DNA of 64,000 nt, taken from assembly GCF_000449425.2 (NCBI RefSeq), contig NZ_AVHW01000099.1:1-64000 (forward strand), read 5' to 3'. A program made the position numbers and the translations under genes. Source of the stretch: Clostridioides difficile CD160 (GTDB lineage Bacteria; Bacillota; Clostridia; Peptostreptococcales; Peptostreptococcaceae). The notes below the pieces were generated by a model. The model saw only the letters and a program-made list of their open reading frames with translations, was not told the DNA's origin and did no database searches. Shown here in pieces: positions 1 through 9,320 of the stretch (position 1 is the stretch's first letter; every line of letters starts with the position of its first letter).

Positions 1-216
1 GAATATAAGGCTAATTGGTATGGTAGACAAATTGTAAAGGCAGGTAAATTCTTTGCAAGTTCACAAATATGTAATAAATGTGGGTACAAAAACGAGGAAA
101 TTAAGGATTTAAATATAAGAGAATGGATTTGTCCTTGTTGTAATGAAACTCATGATAGAGATATAAATGCAAGTATAAATATACTAAAAGAAGGATTAAG
201 ACTAATAAGAGTTTAA
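1..216 (+). CDS. tnpB: TnpB RNA-guided nuclease/accessory transposon protein, C-terminal part
   Basis: The open frame enters from the left edge and ends at TAA 214-216, giving 71 residues. It shows the TnpB C-terminal zinc ribbon ([12 protein letters not shown], then [11 protein letters not shown]) and the RDINASINI motif with the last RuvC aspartate. TnpB proteins of IS200/IS605 elements are omegaRNA-guided DNA nucleases that help retain the transposon. The start and the rest of the RuvC domain are outside the window, so activity cannot be judged. The protein end overlaps the start of the presumed omegaRNA. Confidence 0.9.
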   Translation, partial: EYKANWYGRQIVKAGKFFASSQICNKCGYKNEEIKDLNIREWICPCCNETHDRDINASINILKEGLRLIRV

Positions 217-342
217 AATAAATAACTTATGTAAGAACCGTAGGAACTACGGGGATAGCCTGTGGAGAATTGGTAAGACATATTTTAGTATGCAAAATTC
301 TATGAAGCAGGAAACCTGTGACTTTAGTCATGGGAGGTTCAG
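200..342 (+). ncRNA. Putative omegaRNA / transposon right-end RNA
   Basis: The segment runs from the end of tnpB to the element boundary. It holds GC-richer structured sequence (GTAGGAACTAC hairpin near 230; terminal AACCT...AGGTT hairpin at 314-338). Position and shape match TnpB omegaRNAs, whose guide is the flanking DNA just past the right end, here starting at about 343. Boundaries are approximate. Confidence 0.55.
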
Positions 343-498
343 AAATTAGTCAATACAACTGAGAATAGCAACCTTTGCTTTAGACCTTTAGAGCCAAATC
401 TTGAATCAGGCTTAAATATTGTATGGAAAAAGTATCAAGTTTTTTCACCTGCTGCTGAAATATTTTTAAAAAAGATGCAAGAAAATTTTACTATATAG
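343..498 (+). pseudogene. LysR-family regulator, C-terminal fragment interrupted by the mobile element
   Basis: Frame 343-498 reads as the last 51 residues of a LysR-type regulator's effector-binding domain (FRPLEP, then SGLNIVWKKYQ, then SPAAEIFLKKMQENF), ending at TAG 496-498. It begins directly at the transposon end, and the rest of the gene should lie left of the window beyond the element. If the element is an IStron, RNA splicing could restore the message, so this may be an interrupted but functional gene rather than a true pseudogene. Confidence 0.7.
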
Positions 499-574
499 AG
501 AATAATTTATTAAGTGTATTTACTTATAAAAATGAGCTAGTCTAAATTATTTCTTAAGTGCTAAAATATGTAGT

Positions 575-619
575 AAAAATGCCCTTAGAATTTAATTATT
601 TAGATTCTAGGGGCATTTT
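575..619. terminator. Rho-independent terminator, bidirectional
   Basis: AAAATGCCC..TAGAAT pairs with ATTCTAGGGGCATTTT around an AT loop. It has T/A runs on both sides and serves the LmbE-like gene on the minus strand. Confidence 0.8.
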
Positions 620-697
620 ATATGTTATTTAAACATATTTATTTTTTATATTATTTAATCTCCATGCTAGAGTATCTCCATCTGTTAATATTAACAA

Positions 698-1498
698 TTA
701 ATCTTCACTTAACACAGATGTAAGCTCAGGGTCATTTAAAAGATGTTCAAAATAGCTATGTGCTGAAATATATCCTATTCCATACATTTTACGTTTTGAA
801 TTTACAACCTTATATTCATAACATGCACTCTTGACTTTATTGTAGTCATTAAAATCCACTGCTTTATAGATAGCTCTTTCATTTCTTGGTATATACTTTA
901 CATATTTCGGCTTGATAAAATACAAGTCGTCTTTTATCTTACGCTCACGTTTAAGCTTCTTTAAAACTTCTCCATTTTTTCTATGCATTATATGGTCATC
1001 ATACTTATAATGATGAGCTATATGAGTAACATCACCCTTAAATTTATGCTCAAAATCCAATATAGTCTTCTTCATTAACTCATAATGTGTTCCTTCTTTT
1101 TTATCTATATCTGCAAGTATAATTACATTTTGAGGTTTCACTCCAAGTTCTTTCAAAGCAGATTTAAATTCATTATTTCTAAGCTCTTCTTTTTGCTTTC
1201 TAGTCAAATTTCTAAATTTAGTATTAGCCTTAAAAACGTTAACCCCAGAACCATCTGATACTAGTACAACATATACATTATTAACACCACACTGTTTTAT
1301 AGCATCTACAATTGCACTTCCACCCCATAGGACTTCATCATCTTGATGTTGAGGATAAAATACTGCTACTGACTTAAGCTTCCTGCTATTACTCTTAGGA
1401 ATAGGCATTTCAAGTTTTCCATTAAAATTCTTCGCAATTAAAAATATCATTAATAATATTAATATACTTATGCCTATGTGCTTTGTTTTATTTTCCAT
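698..1498 (-). CDS. Membrane-anchored PIG-L/LmbE-like N-acetylglucosaminyl deacetylase
   Basis: 266 residues. Residues about 8-24 form a hydrophobic N-terminal signal anchor (ISILILLMIFLIA), so the catalytic domain faces outside. The LmbE/PIG-L metal motif appears as FYPQHQDDEVLWGG (about 48-61), and the later histidine motif as HHYKYDDHIMHRK. The family de-N-acetylates GlcNAc conjugates with zinc; the substrate here is unknown and a cell-surface glycan is an inference. GGAG lies upstream of the ATG. It is monocistronic between terminators. Confidence 0.85.
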   Translation of the reverse strand: MENKTKHIGISILILLMIFLIAKNFNGKLEMPIPKSNSRKLKSVAVFYPQHQDDEVLWGGSAIVDAIKQCGVNNVYVVLVSDGSGVNVFKANTKFRNLTRKQKEELRNNEFKSALKELGVKPQNVIILADIDKKEGTHYELMKKTILDFEHKFKGDVTHIAHHYKYDDHIMHRKNGEVLKKLKRERKIKDDLYFIKPKYVKYIPRNERAIYKAVDFNDYNKVKSACYEYKVVNSKRKMYGIGYISAHSYFEHLLNDPELTSVLSED

Positions 1499-1630
1499 AT
1501 TTAAAGTTTTCTCCTTCTTATTAATTCAAATATATGATAAACCTTTGTGGCAAATAGGTTGAAATACACAAATTATTTTACAATATTTTATAGTTTCATA
1601 CAATCTTTGACACGAGCTATAATAAAATAA

Positions 1631-1677
1631 AAAAGCCTTCTAACCGTAACATTGCAAATATTACAGCTAGAAAGCTT
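1631..1677 (-). terminator. Terminator downstream of hslO
   Basis: On the minus strand AAGCTTTCTA and TAGAAGGCTT flank an AT-rich loop, followed by a run of six T. Confidence 0.7.
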
Positions 1678-1777
1678 CTTAATTCTTAAAATTTATTAAG
1701 CTTATTTTTAATCTAAACATGTCTATTTTAGATAAATTATACTTTAATTACTATATAAATACGACTATTTTCATAGT

Positions 1778-2653
1778 CTACATTTCTTTTAAAACTTCAA
1801 GTAACTCTTCTTCACTATACATGTACTTCTTATTACAGAATTGACAACCAACTTCTGCTTTTTTATCTTCTTCTATTATTTCAGCTAATGATTTTTTACC
1901 TATTGCAACTAAAGCAGTTTTTACTCTTTCCTTTGAACATTCACACATAAATCCAACTTCACAAGTATCAAGTATCTTAGGCTCTAAACCATCTAAAACA
2001 ATACTTAATATATCTTCTGGTGATTTTCCTTCTTTTAACAGATTCGTTACTGAAGGTAATTTAGCTACATTTTCCTCTAATTTAGCAATCGTCTCTTCTT
2101 CTGCATCTGGCATCAATTGAACTATAAATCCTCCCGCAAACTCTACTTCTTCTTCTTTTGTAAGTACACCTAAAGCTACTACTGATGGAGTTTGTTCTGA
2201 TACTGCAAAGTAATAAGTAAAGTCTTCTGCAATCTCTCCACTTACCAATGGATAAGTGCCATTATATGGCTCTCTAAGACCTAAGTCTTTAATAACTTTT
2301 ACAACACCTTCTGTACCTACTGCTGCTGCTACATTTAACTTACCATTTGGATAGTCTTCAACTTCTACTTGTGGATTTCCTACATACCCTTTTACCATAC
2401 CTTTAGAATCTGCTGTTGCAATAATAGTTCCAATTGGGCCTCCACCTTTTATTATTACAGTCAATTTATCACTATCATTTTTCATCATTAGTCCCATTAT
2501 AGATGTTGCAGTTAATGTTCTTCCAAGTGCTGCTGTTGCTACTTTTGTAGTTTCATGTAATCTTCTAGCTTCTTCCACTGTGTTTCTAGTAGTTGCAACA
2601 AATGCTCTAACTTGACCATTTCCTGATGTTGCTCTTAGTACATAATCTCTCAT
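1778..2653 (-). CDS. hslO: Hsp33 redox-regulated chaperone
   Basis: 291 residues, the usual length for Hsp33. The N-terminal chaperone domain is intact. The C-terminal zinc switch has the four expected cysteines as CEC (within GFMCECSKERV) and CQFC (within VGCQFCNKKYMY). Under oxidative stress these cysteines release zinc, form disulfides and activate holdase function in the cytoplasm. AGGAGG-type RBS precedes the ATG. An AT-rich direct repeat lies just upstream. Confidence 0.96.
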   Translation of the reverse strand: MRDYVLRATSGNGQVRAFVATTRNTVEEARRLHETTKVATAALGRTLTATSIMGLMMKNDSDKLTVIIKGGGPIGTIIATADSKGMVKGYVGNPQVEVEDYPNGKLNVAAAVGTEGVVKVIKDLGLREPYNGTYPLVSGEIAEDFTYYFAVSEQTPSVVALGVLTKEEEVEFAGGFIVQLMPDAEEETIAKLEENVAKLPSVTNLLKEGKSPEDILSIVLDGLEPKILDTCEVGFMCECSKERVKTALVAIGKKSLAEIIEEDKKAEVGCQFCNKKYMYSEEELLEVLKEM

Positions 2654-2682
2654 TTATATTCCTCCATATTTCGTTAATTATC

Positions 2683-2739
2683 TAATTTCAATATATTCTA
2701 TTTTAATTTCAATATATTCTATTTTAATTTCAATATATA
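2683..2739. repeat. Short AT-rich tandem repeat, 21-bp unit
   Basis: About 2.7 copies of a 21-bp unit (TAATTTCAATATAT plus TCTATTT) lie upstream of hslO. Copies start at 2683, 2704 and 2725. No coding or regulatory role is evident. Confidence 0.8.
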
Positions 2740-2944
2740 AATACTTACCTATTTTAACCTTAGATAATAGTTCTTCTATATTAGATTTACTCTCAATCTA
2801 TAAAACTTTATAATTATCAAAAAGTAACAGTTCATAAAACACCATCAATTTGTTTTAATATATAAACCTGTATTTGTTGTATTTTTATATGACATTTATC
2901 TTCTATATAAATATATACAAAATTTTTTTACACACAAATATACC

Positions 2945-3691
2945 CTATTTTTTACATACAAAAAATATCCTTTGACTTTCTTCATTAGGTTCATCAAAAG
3001 TAAAATCTCCATAAGATTTTATATATTTAAACCCAGATTCTTTAAGCATATCAACTATTTCATCTTCAGTATACGCCCTTTGTTGATGTACTTCTTCAAA
3101 TCTTTCAAACTTTCCATATTCATCTTTAATAAAAAATGTAAGCTCCATTTCAATTAGATTTTCTTCATCATCAAAGTAATTTTGCCACATATATGCTATA
3201 TCTTCTCTATTTTCACCATACATATTATTTCCTAATATATTGGCTAATTTATAAAATGAGCTTATATCAAATATAAATATTCCATCTTTTTTTAATAATT
3301 CATATGTCTTTGAAAATACATTTTCCAAATCATCATCATAGGTTATATAGTTGAATCCATCACAAGCACAAAGCACACAATCTAAATCGGATATTTCAAA
3401 ATCTAGTTCTGATATATCTTGTTGAAGTAAAACCAATTCTACTCCTTCTTTTTCTGCTTTTTCTCTTGCTACACTAAGCATCTCATCAGATATATCTATG
3501 CCAGCTATATCATAATCTTTTTTAGTTAATGGAATTGTAAGATTACCTGTACCACATGCCAATTCCAATATATTTTTTACTTTTACACCTTCATCATCTA
3601 TTATATCTTCTATATATTTAACCCAGCCTTCATAATCAACTTCATTCATAAGTTCATCGTATACAAACGCAAAATCGCTATATTGACTCAT
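2945..3691 (-). CDS. Class I SAM-dependent methyltransferase
   Basis: 248 residues from the ATG at 3691 (MSQYSDFAFVYDELM). That start follows a GGAGGGG sequence; a longer TTG-started form is less likely. Motif I is ILELACGTGNLTIPL, followed by GIDISDEMLSVA (acidic post-I residue) and the CVLCACDGFNYI region, as in Rossmann-fold methyltransferases of the YqeM/CheR-like group. Substrate unknown. The start overlaps the end of the upstream SASP gene by 14 nt, suggesting translational coupling. Confidence 0.85.
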   Translation of the reverse strand: MSQYSDFAFVYDELMNEVDYEGWVKYIEDIIDDEGVKVKNILELACGTGNLTIPLTKKDYDIAGIDISDEMLSVAREKAEKEGVELVLLQQDISELDFEISDLDCVLCACDGFNYITYDDDLENVFSKTYELLKKDGIFIFDISSFYKLANILGNNMYGENREDIAYMWQNYFDDEENLIEMELTFFIKDEYGKFERFEEVHQQRAYTEDEIVDMLKESGFKYIKSYGDFTFDEPNEESQRIFFVCKK

Positions 3692-3923
3692 CCTTTTTAT
3701 TCTGCCCCTCCACAATCTTTTTCAGCCTCTTTTTGCGTGATGTAAGCATACCTCCGATTCTTCCAGCTTCCTTAGCTGTAAGCCCTGCCCATCCACGTTC
3801 TCCAACTTTGTCCATAAGACCTAGTTCTGAGGCTATCTCATATTTCATTATATCATCATTTGTCAATATTTTAGTATTCTTGCCATTAGTTATCTTCTTT
3901 TCTCTTTGCATATTTTCTTTCAA
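3678..3923 (-). CDS. Alpha/beta-type small acid-soluble spore protein (SASP), divergent
   Basis: 81 residues from a TTG at 3923, chosen because AAGGGG lies 8 nt upstream. The SASP signatures are present: KYEIASELGL near residue 30 and a C-terminal WAGLTAKEAGRIGGML matching the second helix motif. Such proteins coat spore DNA and protect it from UV. This copy is longer at the N-terminus than sspB at 40127 and ends in a very basic tail (RKKRLKK). It overlaps the downstream methyltransferase gene. Confidence 0.85.
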   Translation of the reverse strand: MKENMQREKKITNGKNTKILTNDDIMKYEIASELGLMDKVGERGWAGLTAKEAGRIGGMLTSRKKRLKKIVEGQNKKDESI

Positions 3924-4053
3924 AAAAATCACCCCTTCTTATTTGTATTTTTGTCAATTAAAAGAAATTTATACAAATATGTAAGGGGTATTTATCAATT
4001 CACATCTTTTTAAATTTAAGTATCTCTACTTTTTAATATTTATAAAGTACTTC

Positions 4054-5172
4054 TTAATTTATAGCTTCTTTATATTTCAATAATTTTGCATAAACATTCA
4101 GTGCATTTACACATATCTTTTCATCAAAATTAAAGTTTATATTATGAAGACCATTTACAAATCCTTTTTCCTCATTTTTTGAACCTAACATAAAAAATAA
4201 ACCTGGAACTTCTTTTTGATAGTAAGAAAAATCTTCTGATATCATAAGTGGCTCTAATTCCACAACAGTATCATTTCCAACAGCTGATACAAATTCTTGA
4301 TATAAATCCTTGTCATTTTTAACAGCAATATAATCGTCTATGATATTTATATTAACCTTACAGTTATAAGCTACTTCAAACCCTCTAGCAAGTTCTCTAA
4401 CTCTAAGTTTCATTTTCTCATACACTTCTGGGCTGAAACATCTCATAGTACCTTCCATCTTTATGTTCTCAGCTATTATATTTCTTCTAGCCCCACCTTC
4501 AATTCTACCAATAGTCAACACTGCATTGTCTATTGGACTTATATTTCTTGATACTATAGTTTGAAGTGAACTTATAAAGTTTGAAGCTACTACTATCCCA
4601 TCAATCCCATTTTGTGGCATAGCACCGTGCCCACTTTTAGACACTATTTCTATGTCAATATCTCCTATTTGAGCCATAAAGTATCCTTCTCTTGTACCAA
4701 CATAACCTTCAGGTAACTCTGGATATATATGAAGCCCATATATTTCATCAACATTATATTTTCTAAGCACACCTTCATTTATTAAAGCTTTTGCTCCCCC
4801 TGGCCCTTCTTCTGCTGGTTGGAATATGAATACTATATTATCATTTAGCTCTTCTTTATTGTCATTTAAATACTCAATTAACCCAAGTAATATAGTAGCA
4901 TGTCCATCATGACCACATAAATGTTTTACACCCTCTTCGCTATGAAGCCCATCTATATCAGCTCTAAAAGCTATATCTTTTTTAGGTCTTTTACCTTCTA
5001 TTATACCTACTATACCTGTTTCTAAATAAACTTCATATTTAATTCCCAATTTGTCAAGATAATCTCTTATGTACTTTGAAGTCTTATATTCTTTTCTTCC
5101 AATTTCTGCGATTGGGTTTAATGCCTTTCTATGTTTATAAAGTTGCTCTTGTAAATATGATGCCTCTCTCAT
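4054..5172 (-). CDS. M20D-family amidohydrolase / N-acyl-amino-acid deacylase
   Basis: 372 residues from the ATG at 5172, which sits behind a GGAGGAGATTAC RBS; upstream in-frame starts lack one. Metal-binding motifs of the M20D group are visible: HLCGHDGHATILLG (about 85-98), FQPAEEGPGGAK (about 122-133) and LHIYPELPEG. The family removes acyl groups from amino acids using two metal ions. N-acetyl-DAP deacetylases belong to the same subfamily, and a dapH-type pathway is encoded nearby, so a role in DAP synthesis is possible but unproven. Confidence 0.85.
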   Translation of the reverse strand: MREASYLQEQLYKHRKALNPIAEIGRKEYKTSKYIRDYLDKLGIKYEVYLETGIVGIIEGKRPKKDIAFRADIDGLHSEEGVKHLCGHDGHATILLGLIEYLNDNKEELNDNIVFIFQPAEEGPGGAKALINEGVLRKYNVDEIYGLHIYPELPEGYVGTREGYFMAQIGDIDIEIVSKSGHGAMPQNGIDGIVVASNFISSLQTIVSRNISPIDNAVLTIGRIEGGARRNIIAENIKMEGTMRCFSPEVYEKMKLRVRELARGFEVAYNCKVNINIIDDYIAVKNDKDLYQEFVSAVGNDTVVELEPLMISEDFSYYQKEVPGLFFMLGSKNEEKGFVNGLHNINFNFDEKICVNALNVYAKLLKYKEAIN

Positions 5173-5320
5173 GTAATCTCCTCCAAATTCTAATTTATTA
5201 AAAAATATTTCTATATCTCTCATAATTAAAATATTATATAACAAACTATACTAATTAAAAGTAAAAAATTAAATTTAATATAAAAATATTTTGCATTATT
5301 AAATAATTCACCATTAATAA

Positions 5321-5359
5321 TAATTCCCCTGTTTCATAAATCAAAACAGGGGAATTATT
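5321..5359. terminator. Terminator downstream of sdaB, bidirectional
   Basis: AATTCCCCTGTTT pairs with AAACAGGGGAATT across a short loop, with AT-rich flanks on both sides. Confidence 0.85.
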
Positions 5360-5377
5360 AGTTAAAAATTTTATTTT

Positions 5378-6571
5378 TTAGCAAGAGAAGAAATGTTTAG
5401 CAAGTCCACCCTTAGCAGTTTCTTTATACTTATCCATCATGTCTATACCAGTTTCTTTCATTGTTTCAACAACTTGGTCTAAGGAGACAGAATGTGAGCC
5501 ATCAGTTAATAATGCATAATTAGCTGCATCGTAAGCTCTTTGAGCTGCCATTGCATTTCTTTCTATACATGGAATTTGAACGTATCCATATACAGGGTCA
5601 CAAGTCATTCCTAGATGATGCTCAAGTGCTATTTCTGCTGCATATTCAATGTGGTCTATAGTCCCACCTTTTAAGTATGCTACTGCCGCTGCTGCCATAG
5701 AACAAGCTGCACCAACCTCACCTTGACACCCTACCTCTGCTCCAGATATTGATGCATTAGTTTTTATTATATTTCCTATTATCCCAGCTACAAGTAGAGC
5801 TTCGATTATTTTTTCGTCATCATACTTATAAAAATCTTGCATTGCAAAGAATATTCCTGGAATTACACCAGCAGAACCACAAGTTGGTGCTGTAACTATT
5901 ATATTACCAGAAGCATTTTGCTCTGACGCTGCCAGTGCATATGCGTATACAAGCGTTGAGAAATTCTTATCTTTTTGGTATGCATTATAAAATGTACTTG
6001 CTCTTCTTTTTAATAATAGTTTACCTGGTATTATCTCATCTGTGCTTAGTCCATCATCAATAGATTTTCTCATAGCATCTTTTATAGTTGTTATATAATC
6101 TTTTATGTCTTTTGGTTCACATTCCAACACAAAATCTACTAAAGTCTTATTATTTTCCTTACACCATTTTACTATTTCATCCATAGTATCTAGGTGATAT
6201 ATACTGTTACTTTTGCTATTTCTCTGACCTTCTTCTGCTATAGTTCCTCCACCTACAGAGTATACAGTCCATTCAGCTGTTACATTTCCTTCTTTATCTA
6301 AAGCTTCAAACTTCATTCCATTTGGGTGAAAATCTTTTATAATATCTTCTTCCCAAACAATTTCAACTTTTTTAGGTGCTATAGTTTTTTCAATTATATA
6401 GTCAGTTAAGTGACCTTTTCCTGTAGCTGCCAAACTACCATATAATATTGCTCTAAAACTTTCTGCATCTGGGTTTTCATTTTTAAATCTTTCTGCTGCT
6501 CTTTGTGGCCCCATAGTATGAGAACTTGAAGGCCCACTTCCTATTTTAAAAAGTTCCTTTAAAGTATCCAT
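5378..6571 (-). CDS. sdaB: L-serine ammonia-lyase (dehydratase), iron-sulfur type, single chain
   Basis: 397 residues combining the beta domain (N-terminal GSGPSSSHTMGPQRAA) and the alpha catalytic domain (APTCGSAGVIPG, SGAEVGCQGEVGAACSM). Cysteines in GCQGEVGAAC, the TCDPV region and IPCIERN would hold the [4Fe-4S] cluster. The enzyme converts L-serine to pyruvate and ammonia, a major fermentative route in this organism. A TCC-rich complement at 6574-6580 gives the AGGAGG RBS. Monocistronic. Confidence 0.93.
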   Translation of the reverse strand: MDTLKELFKIGSGPSSSHTMGPQRAAERFKNENPDAESFRAILYGSLAATGKGHLTDYIIEKTIAPKKVEIVWEEDIIKDFHPNGMKFEALDKEGNVTAEWTVYSVGGGTIAEEGQRNSKSNSIYHLDTMDEIVKWCKENNKTLVDFVLECEPKDIKDYITTIKDAMRKSIDDGLSTDEIIPGKLLLKRRASTFYNAYQKDKNFSTLVYAYALAASEQNASGNIIVTAPTCGSAGVIPGIFFAMQDFYKYDDEKIIEALLVAGIIGNIIKTNASISGAEVGCQGEVGAACSMAAAAVAYLKGGTIDHIEYAAEIALEHHLGMTCDPVYGYVQIPCIERNAMAAQRAYDAANYALLTDGSHSVSLDQVVETMKETGIDMMDKYKETAKGGLAKHFFSC

Positions 6572-6893
6572 ATTATTCCTCCTAAATTTTCCGTATTATT
6601 ACTTATTATTAGATTTTACGCACATATTTATTATAACCTAAATATATTAATTATTAGTTATTAAATTCGCATAAAATTTATTTTTTATTTCCATTTTGGT
6701 ATATTTTATTAAATTAATATGCATATTTTGAGAATAAAACATTTATTTCAAATTTTTGTAATATTAATATAATATAAATATCTTATTTAAACAGTTAAGA
6801 TATTAACTATACCTATTAAAATTAATTAATTTGTACTATAATTATTATTGTACTTAAAAAATTAAATTTAGATAAAAAAGGAGATTTGATTAT
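6572..6893. other. Divergent AT-rich promoter region between sdaB and the dapA copy
   Basis: About 320 bp, almost pure A/T, lie between two divergent genes. AAAAGGAG precedes the dapA copy. No riboswitch or palindrome stands out. Confidence 0.6.
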
Positions 6894-7774
6894 ATGTTAT
6901 TTAAAGGTTCTGCTGTTGCTTTAGTTACCCCATTTACAGAGGATAATAATGTCAACTTTGAAAAATTAGGTGAATTAATCGAATACCACATTGAGAATGA
7001 CACAGATGCACTAGTTGTTTGTGGAACAACAGGTGAGGCAACTACTATGAGTGAATCTGAAATTTTTGCTGTAATAAAATATACAGTTGAAAAAGTTAAC
7101 AAAAGAATACCTGTTATAGCAGGTATGGTTCAAACAATACTATGTTGTCTGTTCATATGAGTCAAGAAGCTGAAAAATTAGGAGTGGATGGTCTTTTAAT
7201 AATAACTCCTTACTATAATAAGACTAATGAAAAAGGTCTTAAACTTCACTTTGAAACAATAGCAAATAGCGTTAAGTTACCAATTATTTTATATAATGTA
7301 CCTGGAAGAACTAAAGTAAATATAAAGCCATCTGTTGTGGCTGAACTTGCTAAGATAGATAATATAGTTGCTGTTAAAGAAGCAAGTGGAGATTTAGCTC
7401 AAGTTGCAGAAATAGCTAAATTAGTACCTAAAGACTTTGCTATATACTCCGGTAACGATGATACTATCTTACCACTATTATCATTAGGTGGAAGTGGTGT
7501 TATCTCTGTACTTGCTAACATATGTCCTAAAGAAACACATGATTTAGTAACTAAATTCTTTGAAGGTGATATTGAAGGCTCAAAAAAATTACAACTTGAT
7601 ATGGATGCTTTAATTGCTGCCTTATTTATAGAAGTAAATCCAGTGCCAGTTAAAACTGCCATGAATATTTTAGGTTTTAATGTTGGAGATTTAAGACTTC
7701 CTCTAGCTGAAATGGAAGAAACTAATCTAAATGTATTAAAACAAGAAATGACAAATTTTGGATTTAAATTTTAG
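6894..7774 (+). pseudogene. dapA: 4-hydroxy-tetrahydrodipicolinate synthase, frameshifted copy
   Basis: The first part (6894 to about 7125) and the second part (about 7126-7774) are both clearly DapA but lie in different frames. After IPVIAG the first frame runs into [11 protein letters not shown] and stops at 7159. Inserting one G at 7125/7126 restores GSGSNNTM followed by [13 protein letters not shown], matching the intact paralogue at 9321. The total would be about 293 residues with YNVPGRT and the Schiff-base lysine in KEASGDL. It is either a recent null mutation or a sequencing error; the rest of the gene shows no decay. Confidence 0.9.
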
Positions 7775-7847
7775 CAATATTTATATAAATAAGTTGATTT
7801 TTTCTTAAATATGTATTATTATTAGAATAATCAAATTTTAATATCCT

Positions 7848-8078
7848 ATTAACCTAGGGTAGAGGTAGCTGTAACTAAGAGTATCCAATAGTAGCTGGCA
7901 GGCGTTAATGATTGGAAAAAGGATTTACAGCCGAAGAAAATATTTCTTGCAATTATATTTTCTGGGATTACACATAACATGTGTAATACTGTCACTTATA
8001 TTATGAGTGATGAGCTACAGGGTTTACTTTGAGTGATAAATTAGACGTACAAAGTATACCTTTGTACGTTTTTTGTAT
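7848..8078 (+). promoter_or_regulatory. Lysine riboswitch (L box) with terminator, upstream of asd
   Basis: Conserved L-box segments appear in order: AGAGGTAGC, a GGAAAAAGGATTTACAGCCGAAG core (about 7913-7938), CTGGG followed by a hairpin, ACTGTCA, and GATGAGCTAC. They are followed by a terminator (GTACAAAG...CTTTGTAC then T-run, about 8049-8076). Lysine binding would favour the terminator and shut off asd-dapA-dapB-dapH. It lies downstream of the frameshifted dapA copy, which it therefore does not control. Confidence 0.9.
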
Positions 8079-8202
8079 ATAATTAAAGTTGTTAATATAA
8101 TATTAAAGTTTTTGGATATATAAAAATATTAACATATCTTACTTGTATAACTAAAATCAAATAAAATAATGTTTTAATAATTTAAAATTGGGGTGAATTT
8201 AT

Positions 8203-9204
8203 ATGAAAAAAGTAAATGTAGCGATAGTTGGTGCTACTGGAATGGTAGGTAGAACATTTTTAAAAGTATTAGAAGAAAGAAATTTTCCAATAGAAAATCT
8301 ATTTTTATTCTCATCTTCTAAATCAGCTGGTTCTAAAGTAGTATTTGGTGGTAAAGAATATATAGTAGAAGAATTGAAGGAAACTTCATTTACTGATAGA
8401 GGTATACAAATAGCATTATTCTCTGCTGGAGGAAGTATTAGTGAAAAGTATGCTCCAATAGCAGCATCAAATGGAATCTTAGTAGTAGATAACTCTAGTC
8501 ACTGGAGAATGGACCCAGATGTGCCTTTAGTAGTTCCTGAGGTAAATCCAGAAGCAATAAAAGAACACAAAGGCATAATAGCTAATCCTAACTGCTCTAC
8601 TATACAAGCTATGGTTCCTCTTAAAGCACTTGATGATAAGTACAAAATTAAGAGAGTAGTATACTCTACTTACCAAGCTGTATCTGGTTCTGGTGTTAAA
8701 GGAGTTGAGGATTTAGAGCAAGGAATGAATGGTAATCCTACTGGATTCTACCCTCATCAAATCTCTTACAATTGTCTTCCTCATATAGATTCATTTACTG
8801 AAAATGGATATACTAAGGAAGAAATGAAAATGGTAAATGAAACTATGAAAATACTTGATAACTATGACTTAAAAATAACTGCAACTACTGTAAGGGTTCC
8901 AGTAAGAAATGGTCACAGTGAATCTATAAATGTTGAATTTAACAATCCATTTGAGTTAGAAGATTTGGTAAAAACACTTGAAGAAGCTCCAGGTGTTGTA
9001 GTAGTTGATAATCCTGCTAAGAATGAATATCCAACTGCTGTAGAATTTGACAATAGAGATGAAGTATTTGTTGGAAGAATAAGAAGAGACTTTAGTGTTG
9101 ATAATGGTGTAAATCTTTGGGTTGTTGCTGATAATATAAGAAAAGGTGCTGCAACTAATGCAATTCAAATAGCTGAAATGGCTTTATCATACGATTTAGT
9201 ATAA
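8203..9204 (+). CDS. asd: Aspartate-semialdehyde dehydrogenase
   Basis: 333 residues. The N-terminal NADP-binding motif is VAIVGATGMVGRTFL, and the catalytic cysteine lies in ANPNCSTIQ (about residue 131). The enzyme reduces aspartyl phosphate to aspartate semialdehyde, the branch point to lysine/DAP and to threonine/methionine. It is the first gene after the lysine riboswitch and starts an operon with dapA, dapB and dapH. GGGGTG precedes the ATG. Confidence 0.96.
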   Translation: MKKVNVAIVGATGMVGRTFLKVLEERNFPIENLFLFSSSKSAGSKVVFGGKEYIVEELKETSFTDRGIQIALFSAGGSISEKYAPIAASNGILVVDNSSHWRMDPDVPLVVPEVNPEAIKEHKGIIANPNCSTIQAMVPLKALDDKYKIKRVVYSTYQAVSGSGVKGVEDLEQGMNGNPTGFYPHQISYNCLPHIDSFTENGYTKEEMKMVNETMKILDNYDLKITATTVRVPVRNGHSESINVEFNNPFELEDLVKTLEEAPGVVVVDNPAKNEYPTAVEFDNRDEVFVGRIRRDFSVDNGVNLWVVADNIRKGAATNAIQIAEMALSYDLV

Positions 9205-9320
9205 TATGCAAAATTGTATAAATATATAATTTTGTAAAATATTAATAATAACACAAAAACAAGCATTAGAAGTAACTGTAATATAAAACACAAAAATAAA
9301 AAAGAGGGGATTGATTTTAT

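Larger units (their letters stand above)
1..342 (+). mobile_element. Right end of an IS605-type element or IStron
   Basis: The left edge of the window lies inside a transposon. The 3' end of tnpB (to 216) is followed by a structured tail. Its last part contains a hairpin in which AACCT pairs with AGGTT and GTGAC with GTCAT (about 314-338). This is typical of the right end and omegaRNA of IS200/IS605 elements. Coding sequence of a LysR-type gene resumes immediately afterwards, so the element ends near 339-343. In C. difficile many such elements are IStrons, which carry a group I intron at the other end; that end is outside the window, so IStron status is inferred. Confidence 0.75.

Noticed and set aside
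2683-2739. Possible CRISPR-like repeat
   Set aside because: Units are contiguous 21-bp tandem copies without spacers, and no cas genes are near.
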